Assembly: GCA_029259715.1 (NCBI GenBank)
Contig: JAJDEP010000012.1
Coordinates: 124,001 to 188,000 of the forward strand
Direction of reading: 5' to 3'
DNA: 64,000 nucleotides
DNA from: Planctomycetota bacterium
Lineage (GTDB): Bacteria; Planctomycetota; B15-G4
Shown here: positions 54,629 through 64,000 of the stretch, piece by piece
How the letters are laid out: each line of letters begins with the position of its first letter
How positions within the stretch are numbered: position 1 is the stretch's first letter
The notes under the pieces: generated by a model
The model's database searches: none
What the model saw: the letters and a program-made list of their open reading frames with translations, nothing else
What the model was told of the DNA's origin: nothing
Position numbers and translations under genes: made by a program

Positions 54629-56791
54629 ATGAGCCGCACACTCGTCGTCCCCATCCGCGGGATGCGTTGTGGTGCCTGCGCGGCCGCCATCGAAAAGGGG
54701 CTGGGCGCGCTGCCCGGCGTCGAATCGGCGACGGTGAGCTATGCCACGCGCACCGCCTCGGTCTCCGGGAGCGTCGAGGAGCCGACGGTGCTCGAGGCCA
54801 TCGCCGGCCTCGGCTATGAGGGCGTCCCGGCGTCCGCGAGCGGAGACGGCTCCGGCACGGACGCCTCCGGGACCGCCGTCGACGACGACCGGCGACCGGC
54901 CCGGCGCGACGCGATCACGGCCCTGCTGCTGGCCGTCGCGACGCTGGCCAGCGTCGGCGTCGCTCCGGAGCTCGCCGGGCTCGCGACCCTGGCCATCCTG
55001 CTGGGCCCGGGCCGCACGATCCTGGGCGCGGCGGCGCGCCAGGCCCGCCACGGCCGGGCGACCATGGACACCCTCGTCGCGCTGGGCGGGGGCGCCGCCT
55101 TCGCCCACGCCGTGTGGACCCTGCTGGGCCCCGAGACGACGGCCATGCCGGCCTTCGCCGCGCCGGCCATGATCTTCGCGTTCGTGCTGCTCGGGCGCGC
55201 CCTCGAGGAGTCGGCGCGCCACCGGGCCGCGACCGCGCTGCGCGAGTTGGGCGGACGCTCGGCGGGCGTGGCCCTCGTCCGCCGCGACGGACGCGAGGTG
55301 GAGCTCTCCGCCGACGAGGTGCTCGTGGGTGACGAGTGTCTCGTGCGCCCCGGCGCCGCCGCCCCGGCGGACGGCGTGGTCCTCTCGGGTTCCTCGGGTT
55401 TCGACGAAGCGTTGCTCACCGGCGAGTCGCTGCCGCTGTGGCGCGCCCCGGGCGACAACGTGGTGGGCGGCAGCCGCAACGTGGGCGGGCAGCTCGTGGT
55501 GGTGCGCGCGACGGCGGTCGGCGCCGAGGCCACCCTGGCCCAACTCGTCCGCCTGGTGGCCGCCGCCCAGGCCAGCAAGGCGCCGGTGCAACGTCTCGCC
55601 GACCGGGTGGCCGGCGTGTTCGTGCCGATCGTGGTGATCCTCGCCGCGGGCGTGTGGTTCTTCGGCCCCGGCTTGAGCGCCGCGGTGGCGGTGCTCGTCG
55701 TCGCCTGCCCGTGTGCGCTCGGCCTGGCGACGCCCACCGCCGTGCAGGTCGGGACGGGGCGCGCCGCCCAGCTGGGCATCCTCGTGCGGGACGCCGCGGC
55801 CCTCGAGGCCGCCGCCGGCCTCGACGTTCTGGTGGTCGACAAGACCGGCACGCTCACCATGGGTGAGCCCCTGGTCGAGGGCCTGCAACCGCTCGGCGAT
55901 GCCTCTCCGGATGGGGCGCTTGCCGCGGCCGCGGCCATCGAGATCGCCAGCGGCCATCCGCTCGCCGCGGCCGTGCGCACCGAGGTCGAGCGGCGTGGTC
56001 TGCCGTTGCCCGCCGTCGACGCGGCCCAGCTCGAGGCCGGCGGCGGCGGCGTGGGCGGGATCCTCACCGACGGCACCCGGGTGCTCGTGGGCTCGCCCGA
56101 CTACCTCACCCAGCGGGGCCTCGATGTGAGCGACGCCCGCGCGGACGTGGAGAACTTCGCCCGGCGCGGCTGGACCGTGGCCGTCGTGGCCCTCGACGGT
56201 CGACCCTGCCTGGTCCTCGGCGTCGCGGATCGCATCCGGCCGAGCAGCTCGCGGGCCGTGCGCATCCTGGGTCAGCTCGGCGTGAAGGTGGTCATGTCCA
56301 CCGGCGACCACGAGGGCGCAGCGCGGGCCATTGCCGCCCTGGCCGGCATCGACGAGATCCACGCCTCCGAGACCCCCGAGGACAAGGCGCGCCGTGTCCG
56401 GGCGCTCCAACAGGGCGGCGCCACCGTGGGCATGGTGGGCGACGGCACCAACGACGCGCCGGCCCTCGCGGCCGCCGACGTCGGCCTGGCCGTGGGCGGC
56501 GCCACCGATCTGGCCCGCAGCTCGGCCTCCCTGGTGCTCGTCCACGGCGACCTGGCCCGCTGCACGGTGGCCCTCGAGCTGTCCCGCGCGACCCTCACCA
56601 TCATCCGCCAGAACCTGTTCCTGGCCTTCGCCTACAACGGGGTCGCTCTGCCCCTCGCGGCCACCGGCGTGGTCTCGCCCCCATTCGCGGCGGCCGCCAT
56701 GGCGCTCAGCTCGCTGCTCGTGGTCACCAACGCGCTGCGCCTGCGTCGCTTCCGCTCGCGGTTGGGGACGGCCTTCGGCCTCGAGAGTTGA
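54629..56791 (+). CDS. copA: Copper-exporting P1B-type ATPase
   Basis: 720 residues behind an AGGAGG ribosome-binding site. A heavy-metal domain with GMRCGAC (Cys14, Cys17) precedes the membrane part. The actuator motif LLTGESLP, the channel CPC in VVACPCALGLATPTAVQ, the phosphorylation site VVDKTGTLTMGE, the HP motif SGHPLAAAV and the hinge MVGDGTNDAPALAAADVGLA all match the CopA/CtpV group (CPC type = Cu+/Ag+). It pumps monovalent copper out of the cytoplasm. No copper regulator is seen nearby. Confidence 0.93.
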   Translation: MSRTLVVPIRGMRCGACAAAIEKGLGALPGVESATVSYATRTASVSGSVEEPTVLEAIAGLGYEGVPASASGDGSGTDASGTAVDDDRRPARRDAITALLLAVATLASVGVAPELAGLATLAILLGPGRTILGAAARQARHGRATMDTLVALGGGAAFAHAVWTLLGPETTAMPAFAAPAMIFAFVLLGRALEESARHRAATALRELGGRSAGVALVRRDGREVELSADEVLVGDECLVRPGAAAPADGVVLSGSSGFDEALLTGESLPLWRAPGDNVVGGSRNVGGQLVVVRATAVGAEATLAQLVRLVAAAQASKAPVQRLADRVAGVFVPIVVILAAGVWFFGPGLSAAVAVLVVACPCALGLATPTAVQVGTGRAAQLGILVRDAAALEAAAGLDVLVVDKTGTLTMGEPLVEGLQPLGDASPDGALAAAAAIEIASGHPLAAAVRTEVERRGLPLPAVDAAQLEAGGGGVGGILTDGTRVLVGSPDYLTQRGLDVSDARADVENFARRGWTVAVVALDGRPCLVLGVADRIRPSSSRAVRILGQLGVKVVMSTGDHEGAARAIAALAGIDEIHASETPEDKARRVRALQQGGATVGMVGDGTNDAPALAAADVGLAVGGATDLARSSASLVLVHGDLARCTVALELSRATLTIIRQNLFLAFAYNGVALPLAATGVVSPPFAAAAMALSSLLVVTNALRLRRFRSRLGTAFGLES

Positions 56792-56861
56792 GTCCGACCC
56801 GGCGACCGGGGTCTCCGATCGCCGGGCCGGCGAGGCAAGGACTAGCGTGGCGAGCGCCGTC

Positions 56862-56878
56862 CCGTGCAGCGTGCACGG
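56862..56878. terminator. Possible hairpin between copA and glnA
   Basis: CCGTGCA pairs perfectly with TGCACGG around a GCG loop in the convergent 114-bp gap. No T-run follows, so the role as a terminator is uncertain. Confidence 0.35.
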
Positions 56879-56905
56879 TGCAGCAGGACGGTCCCGCCCA
56901 AAGTT

Positions 56906-58387
56906 CTAGCCGTCGAAGTACATCTGGAATTCCTGCGGGTGCGGCCGGGTCTTGAGCATCAGCACCTCATCCTGCTTGTTGCGGATGTAGGCCTTGATCA
57001 AGTCGGCGCAAAAGACGTCCCCGCGCAGCAGGAACTCGTGGTCGTCGCTCAGGGCCTTGAGGGCCGCTTCGAGGGAGGTCGGCGCATCGCGCACCGACGC
57101 CAGCTCCTCCGGCGGGAGGTCGTAGATGTTCTTGTCGAGGGGCTCGCCCGGATCGATGCGATTCTGGATGCCGTCCAACATCGCCATGCCGATGGCGGCG
57201 AAGGCCAGGTAGCCGTTGGCCATCGGATCAGGGCAGCGGAACTCGAAGCGCTTGGCTGCCGCGGCGCTGCTGAACATGGGGATGCGCACGGCCGCACTGC
57301 GGTTGGCGCTGCTGTAGGCCAGCTTGATGGGCGCCTCGAAGTGGGGCACCAGGCGCTTGAAGCTGTTCGTCGTCGGGTTGGTGAAGGCGATCAGCGCGTC
57401 GGCGTGACGCAGCACGCCGCCGATGGCGTAGCGCCCCATGTCCGAAAAGCCGGCATAGCCGTCACCAGCGAACAGGTTCTTGCCGTCCTTCCACAGTGAG
57501 CTGTGGACGTGCATGCCGCTGCCGTTGTCGTCGTACAGCGGCTTGGGCATGAAGGTGGCCGTCTTGCCCGCGCGCACCGCGACGTTCTTGACGATGTACT
57601 TGAACCACTGCAGCTTGTCGGCCATCTGCACGAGCTTGTCGTAGCGCATGTCGATCTCGCCCTGACCCGCCGTCGCCACCTCGTGGTGCTGGCACTCCAT
57701 CTCGATGCCGACGTCCTCCATGACGAGGATCATCTCGGAGCGCAGGTCCTGCAGTGAATCGACCGGCGGCACGGGGAAGTACCCGCCCTTGGTCTTCGGG
57801 ATGTGACCGGTGCCCACCTCGCCGCTGGACCAACTGCCCTCGTCGGAGATGATGTTGTAGGAGGAGTTGCTGGGCTGGTTCGAGAACTGCACCGCGTCGA
57901 ACACAAAGAACTCGGCCTCGGGTCCGATGTAGCAGGTGTCGGCGATGCCGGTCGAGCGCATGTACTGCTCGAAGCGGCGCGCGACGCTGCGCGGGTCGCG
58001 CTCGTACTCCTCCTTCGTGATCGGATCGAGCACGTTGCCGATCACCGCCATGGTGGCGTCGCGATAGAAGGGATCGACCACAGCGGTGGCGGCCTCGGGC
58101 ACGACGATCATGTCGCTCTCGTCGATGGTCTTCCAACCACGGAGAGACGATCCATCGAAACCGAGCCCCTCGGTGAAGGTCGACGCGTCGACGGAGGAGG
58201 TCGGCACGGTGAAGTGCTGCCATTGCCCGAACAGGTCGGTGAAACGGATGTCGAGCAACCGGATGCCGTTGGCCCGGATGTATTCGATGACCTCCCCGGG
58301 GGTCATGCCGCCGGCCACCCCGGGAGTGTTGGTGTTCGTCATCTCGGTGCTCTCGCTGGTTCGCGGTGTATCGAAAGTGCTGGTCAT
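56906..58387 (-). CDS. glnA: Glutamine synthetase type I
   Basis: 493 residues; the ATG at 58387 overlaps the glnB stop. Conserved blocks include LGFDGSSLRGW, EAEFFVFDAV (metal Glu), GQGEIDMRYDKL, KPLYDDNGSGMHVHSSLWKDGKN and PNPTTNS-type FTNPTTNSFKRLVPHFEAP, then NRSAAVRIP and FRCPDPMANGYLAFAA. The NIYDLPPEE segment retains the Tyr of GSI-beta adenylylation sites. The enzyme makes glutamine from glutamate and ammonia. It is paired with an atypical PII gene, so nitrogen control is likely. Confidence 0.95.
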   Translation of the reverse strand: MTSTFDTPRTSESTEMTNTNTPGVAGGMTPGEVIEYIRANGIRLLDIRFTDLFGQWQHFTVPTSSVDASTFTEGLGFDGSSLRGWKTIDESDMIVVPEAATAVVDPFYRDATMAVIGNVLDPITKEEYERDPRSVARRFEQYMRSTGIADTCYIGPEAEFFVFDAVQFSNQPSNSSYNIISDEGSWSSGEVGTGHIPKTKGGYFPVPPVDSLQDLRSEMILVMEDVGIEMECQHHEVATAGQGEIDMRYDKLVQMADKLQWFKYIVKNVAVRAGKTATFMPKPLYDDNGSGMHVHSSLWKDGKNLFAGDGYAGFSDMGRYAIGGVLRHADALIAFTNPTTNSFKRLVPHFEAPIKLAYSSANRSAAVRIPMFSSAAAAKRFEFRCPDPMANGYLAFAAIGMAMLDGIQNRIDPGEPLDKNIYDLPPEELASVRDAPTSLEAALKALSDDHEFLLRGDVFCADLIKAYIRNKQDEVLMLKTRPHPQEFQMYFDG

Positions 58388-58692
58388 ATCGCTTCGGGTC
58401 CCGTCTCTCCGGTTCGGATTCGAATCACATCGTGCAGTTCGAAGGTGAAGATCCGTCCGCGTGCACCGCCACCCTCTTCGATGGCCGTGATGGCCGGCTC
58501 GACAAAGTCGTCGTTGACTCCCACTTCGATACGAACCATGGGTTCCGGCGAGACTTCGGCGAAGGCCGTACCCGCCAGATCACTGACCCCGTGCACCTCA
58601 CTCACCGTCATGCGGGTGATCTCGGCGCCGGCGAGGGCGGCGGTGACCGCCGTGAGGTTCTCGGGCGCGATGATGGCCTGGACCATCCACAT
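58384..58692 (-). CDS. glnB: PII-like nitrogen regulatory protein with shortened, Tyr-free T-loop
   Basis: 102 residues from the ATG at 58692. An upstream in-frame extension carries no homology. The fold matches PII: MVQAIIAPENLTAVTAALAG, ITRMTVSEVHGV, MVRIEVGVNDDFVEPAITAIEEGG, GRIFTFELHDVIRIRTGE and the ending EAI. Classical PII has a T-loop with Tyr51. Here that region is only about SDLAGTAFAEVSPEP, and the protein has no tyrosine at all. Uridylylation at Tyr51 is therefore impossible. The gene overlaps glnA by 4 bp, so a regulatory pairing is strongly implied. Effector binding (ATP/2-oxoglutarate) is presumed from the family. Confidence 0.85.
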   Translation of the reverse strand: MWMVQAIIAPENLTAVTAALAGAEITRMTVSEVHGVSDLAGTAFAEVSPEPMVRIEVGVNDDFVEPAITAIEEGGGARGRIFTFELHDVIRIRTGETGPEAI

Positions 58693-59120
58693 GGAGCCGA
58701 CGCTTGGGGTGCATGGGGGCAGCCGCGGACGCGTTCGGCCACCCTCTCGGCCGACTGTATCGTCGGACACCGACGGTCACAATTGCAGCGGAGCCTGAAA
58801 TCATCGGGGGGCGCCGCGGTGTTCGCCCCATGATGCCGCCCGATCCCGCCTCCCCCGCACGCGTGCGACCCACTCCAACGACCCGCTCGGGCACTCCGAT
58901 CGAGTGGCTGTTCCGGTCGACCCGTTCGTTCGCCCCCTCCGTTTCCGCTCACAAGCTGGCGGGCCCGCCGGACCAGTGGCGACGGAACTTTCCACGGCTG
59001 ACGGGTTTTCAACATCTTCCCGGGTACAGACGGGCCCCGGAGGCGTCTAGGATCTGGGAACGCCGGTCTTCCGGCGCCTGTGGGGTGAGGCGGTTGTCGT
59101 AGTTCGGAGGGAGAACGCCC
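58693..59120. promoter_or_regulatory. Divergent region between glnB and the small membrane gene
   Basis: 428 bp with no supported gene. On the minus strand TTGTGA (58777-58782) and TACAGT (58754-58759), 17 bp apart, are a plausible glnB promoter (four of six matches in each element). No convincing sigma-54 GG-N10-GC site is evident. On the plus strand TAGGAT (59048-59053) could be a -10 for the small gene. I see nothing else that repeats. Confidence 0.35.
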
Positions 59121-59234
59121 ATGGGGACGCGCACAAGCGGTGCGGATATGCGGTTGGTCTTCATCTCTCTGGTCCTGCTCGCGGGAGTGGTCACTTGGAC
59201 CGCCTTCGCCGGGCTGGGCACGGGGATGCTGTAA
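59121..59234 (+). CDS. 37-residue single-TM membrane peptide
   Basis: A short gene with an excellent ribosome-binding site (GGAGGGAGA at 59107-59115), ATG at 59121 and TAA at 59232. The protein is MGTRTSGADMRLVFISLVLLAGVVTWTAFAGLGTGML, in which residues 11-29 are a single hydrophobic helix flanked by a charged N-terminus. It is too short for standard gene callers. It lies 121 bp before mutS on the same strand. The function is unknown. Such peptides often associate with larger membrane complexes. Confidence 0.55.
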   Translation: MGTRTSGADMRLVFISLVLLAGVVTWTAFAGLGTGML

Positions 59235-59340
59235 CCCGGCTGCACGGTTGCCCGGCTTCGAGGGGTGCAGGCCCTGAGAGGACCGGATCGATTCGGAATT
59301 CCTGGAACCGGCGCGGGCTGGTCCCCGGGCGCTTGCCGTC

Positions 59341-59346
59341 TAGAAT
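59341..59346 (+). promoter_or_regulatory. Candidate -10 just before mutS
   Basis: TAGAAT lies nine bases before the mutS ATG, implying a nearly leaderless transcript. No good -35 is visible, so the call is tentative. Confidence 0.25.
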
Positions 59347-59355
59347 CGGCAGCGG

Positions 59356-62328
<2,973 letters not shown>

Positions 62329-62331
62329 ACC

Positions 62332-62356
62332 GCGCGGGAGCGGGCCCCGGCCGCGC
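62332..62356. terminator. GC hairpin between mutS and the methyltransferase
   Basis: GCGCGG (62332-62337) pairs with CCGCGC (62351-62356) around a 13-base loop in the 28-bp convergent gap. No T-tract follows. Confidence 0.3.
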
Positions 62357-63565
62357 TCAGCCGTCTCCGCGCACCTCGAGCAGCACGACCTTGAGGTAGT
62401 CGCTCTCGGGGAAGGCCAGGCGCCGCGGATGGTCGACGCCGGCCCCGCGCACCTCCAACACCGCCACGTTGCGGCGGGCGTCGTTGGCCGCTTCGCGCAG
62501 CACCTCCAGGAAGCCCGGCGTGTCGAGATGGAAGCTGCATGAGCAGGTCAGCAGGCGCCCGCCCTCGTCGAGACGCTTGAGCGCCCGCAGGTTGAGCTCC
62601 TTGTAGCCGCGCCGGGCCGAGCTGACGTCGCGCTTGGTCTTGGTGAGCGCCGGCGGGTCGAGGACGATGCCGTCGAAGCGCTCGTCCGCCTGGTCCGCCG
62701 CGCGCAGGCGGTCGAAGACGTTGCACTCGTCGAACGCGATCCGGTCGGCGAGGCCGTTGCGCTCGGCGGCGGCCCGGGCCCGCTCCAACGCCGGCCCGCT
62801 CGAGTCCCAGGCGGTCACGTCGCATCCGCCCGCGGCGAGGTGCAGCGCGAAGCCGCCCTCGTAGCAGAAGGCGTCGAGCACGCGCCCGCCCGGCGCGAGT
62901 TGCTCGGCGGCGAAGCGGTGATTCTCGCGCTGGTCGAGGTAGCCGCCGGTCTTGTGGCCCTTGTAGAGGTCGGTCTCGATGAGCAGACCCTCGCCCCCCG
63001 GGTTGCGCCACAGGACCGTGGCGGGGACGTCGCCGGCCAGCACCTCGACGCCCTCCTTCAGCTTCTCGTGCCGCCGGAAGGTCCCGTCGTGGCGGGCCAG
63101 GACACCGTGCACCCCGTGGTCCTGCACCAGCACCTCGGCCACCCGCGGCGCGATGTCGTCGGCCCAGCGGCAGCCGGCCTGGATCACCGCCACGCCGCCG
63201 AAGCGGTCGATGACGAGGCCCGGCAGTCCGTCCGCCTCGGCGTGCACCCAGCGGCAGGCCTCGGCGCCCACCGCGAGGCGGAAGGCCCGGGCGCGGATGG
63301 CCCGGTCGAGCCGTTGCTCCCACCAGGTCTCGCGTTCCGATCCGTCGTCGCCGAAGTCGGCGCGGCGGGAGACCACCCGCAGGGGGATGCGCGAGTCGGG
63401 GTTGAGCACCGCCGCGCCGCGAGCGTTGCCGGCGGGCGCCTCGAGTCGCACGAGTCCCGCCTCGCCCTCCAGCCCCGAGACGATGTGATCGGGGAAGATC
63501 CACGGATGCCCGATCTGCAGGCGCCGCAGTCCCGAGCGGCTCAACACGACGACGGGGAGGCTCAT
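62357..63565 (-). CDS. rlmI: RlmI-like class I rRNA (cytosine-C5) methyltransferase
   Basis: 402 residues. An N-terminal PUA-like domain (SRSGLRRLQIGHPWIFPDHI) precedes the methyltransferase. The signature HKTGGYLDQRENHRFAAEQL, the SAM site VLDAFCYEGGFALHLAAGG, LDPPALTKTK and the catalytic TCSCSFHLD form the RlmI/RsmL pattern. The E. coli homologue methylates C1962 of 23S rRNA. The start overlaps the dipeptidase stop region (ATGA-type). Assignment to RlmI rather than an RlmI-like paralogue is based on overall layout. Confidence 0.85.
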   Translation of the reverse strand: MSLPVVVLSRSGLRRLQIGHPWIFPDHIVSGLEGEAGLVRLEAPAGNARGAAVLNPDSRIPLRVVSRRADFGDDGSERETWWEQRLDRAIRARAFRLAVGAEACRWVHAEADGLPGLVIDRFGGVAVIQAGCRWADDIAPRVAEVLVQDHGVHGVLARHDGTFRRHEKLKEGVEVLAGDVPATVLWRNPGGEGLLIETDLYKGHKTGGYLDQRENHRFAAEQLAPGGRVLDAFCYEGGFALHLAAGGCDVTAWDSSGPALERARAAAERNGLADRIAFDECNVFDRLRAADQADERFDGIVLDPPALTKTKRDVSSARRGYKELNLRALKRLDEGGRLLTCSCSFHLDTPGFLEVLREAANDARRNVAVLEVRGAGVDHPRRLAFPESDYLKVVLLEVRGDG

Positions 63566-64000
63566 GCCGGTCGCGCCGTCTCGGTGTTTCCGTCGGAGTC
63601 GCCGGGGCCGGAGTCGCCGGGGACATTCGGGGCATGGCCGTCGCGCTCGGGGCCGTCGAACAGGCGCAGCAGGTTGCCGCCGAGGACCGCGGTGGTCGTG
63701 GCCACATCGTGGCCGCGCGCCAGCATGCCCGCCGTCACGCGCGGGAGCGCCGCCACGTCCTCGACGCCCTCGGGTCCGCAGGGGATGCCGTCGAAGTCGC
63801 TGCCGAGTCCCACGTGGTCGGCGCCCGCGACGGACACGAAGCGGTCGATGTGGTCGAGCAGGTCGTCGAGAGTCGCGTCGCCGCGCCGCAAGGCCGGGTC
63901 GATCAGGAAGGGCGGGTAGAAGTTCACGCAGGCCACGCCGCCACTGGCGGCGATGGCGCGCAGCTGGTCGTCGGTCAGGTTGCGTTGATGCTCACGCAGC
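63562..64000 (-). CDS. Membrane dipeptidase (M19 renal dipeptidase family), truncated by window edge
   Basis: The N-terminus is beyond the window; about 146 codons are visible. The readable part includes HQRNLTDDQLRAIAASGG, CVNFYPPFLIDPALR, FVSVAGADHVGLGSDFDG and VAALPRVTAGMLARGHD, a pattern of M19 metallodipeptidases (second metal-site region and the GSDFDG loop). A GTG at 63936 is in frame but sits inside the domain and is not the start. The family cleaves dipeptides. The C-terminal tail (PERDGHAPNVPGDSGPGDSD) is extra. The gene overlaps the methyltransferase by 4 bp. Confidence 0.82.
   Translation of the reverse strand, partial: LREHQRNLTDDQLRAIAASGGVACVNFYPPFLIDPALRRGDATLDDLLDHIDRFVSVAGADHVGLGSDFDGIPCGPEGVEDVAALPRVTAGMLARGHDVATTTAVLGGNLLRLFDGPERDGHAPNVPGDSGPGDSDGNTETARPA

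Noticed and set aside
58693-58770. A longer N-terminus for the PII protein
   Set aside because: The extra 26 residues are Arg/Pro-rich without homology; the PII fold begins at MWMVQAII.
58700-58810. A sigma-54 promoter for glnB-glnA
   Set aside because: I found no GG-N10-GC element with the right context; a sigma-70-like site fits better.

Overview
The window is a dense, high-GC (roughly 70% by eye) chromosomal stretch. It contains about 45 protein genes, no rRNA or tRNA gene that I can support, and no CRISPR array or transposase. LptF/LptG, an outer-membrane porin and several lipoproteins indicate a Gram-negative envelope. Menaquinone is made by the futalosine route (MqnB, MqnD). The mitochondrial-EFG1-like elongation factor G, the Ser/Thr kinase, the secreted BNR-propeller protein with its C-terminal domain, and the rhamnogalacturonan-lyase-like and GH2 enzymes fit a Planctomycetota-type or related deep-branching lineage. 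That taxonomic guess is inference.

Layout. 1-8252 (+): exopolysaccharide/lipopolysaccharide glycan cluster with four glycosyltransferases, a WecA/MraY-type phosphoglycosyltransferase, an FAD oxidoreductase and an HTH-TM protein. 8347-11046: secreted BNR-propeller protein. 11115-15061 (+): a terminator, two Fur-like boxes, then a porin, a fused FMN-binding/ApbE flavin transferase and a His-rich 4-TM membrane protein. I read this as a putative iron-regulated extracytosolic flavin electron-transfer locus. 15161-20890 (-): M14 peptidase, glycosyltransferase, small HExxH metalloprotease and two lipoproteins. 20987-25202: benzoyl-CoA epoxidation (box) genes boxB and boxC, with a divergent boxR-type regulator and paired dyads in the shared promoter. 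25093-27838 (-): hypothetical, mqnB, mqnD, dinB-like operon. 28188-30317 (+): EF-G. 30343-31833 (-): a lower-GC pentapeptide-repeat gene, probably acquired. 31922-35106 (-): Ser/Thr kinase and Rho. 35437-37973 (+): TPR lipoprotein and a 3-oxoacid CoA-transferase pair. 37996-44559 (-): purA-uppS-cdsA-phoH-ybeY-lptF-lptG, a tightly packed housekeeping operon. 44656-53711: sulfatase-like, lipoprotein and GH2 genes on the minus strand, divergent from a lyase-like plus-strand gene. 53872-56791 (+): hypothetical protein and a copper P-type ATPase. 56906-58692 (-): glnB-glnA with an unusual PII. 59121-62328 (+): a 37-residue membrane peptide and mutS. 62357-64000 (-): RlmI-like methyltransferase and a truncated M19 dipeptidase.

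The most interesting signals are: the porin/FMN-binding-ApbE fusion/4-TM locus with Fur-like boxes; the GGAA-N6-TTCC dyads between boxC and boxR; a palindrome-bearing rho promoter with a long leader and a 20-glycine tract in Rho; a PII protein with no tyrosine; and short tandem repeats that reiterate stop codons at five separate gene ends.
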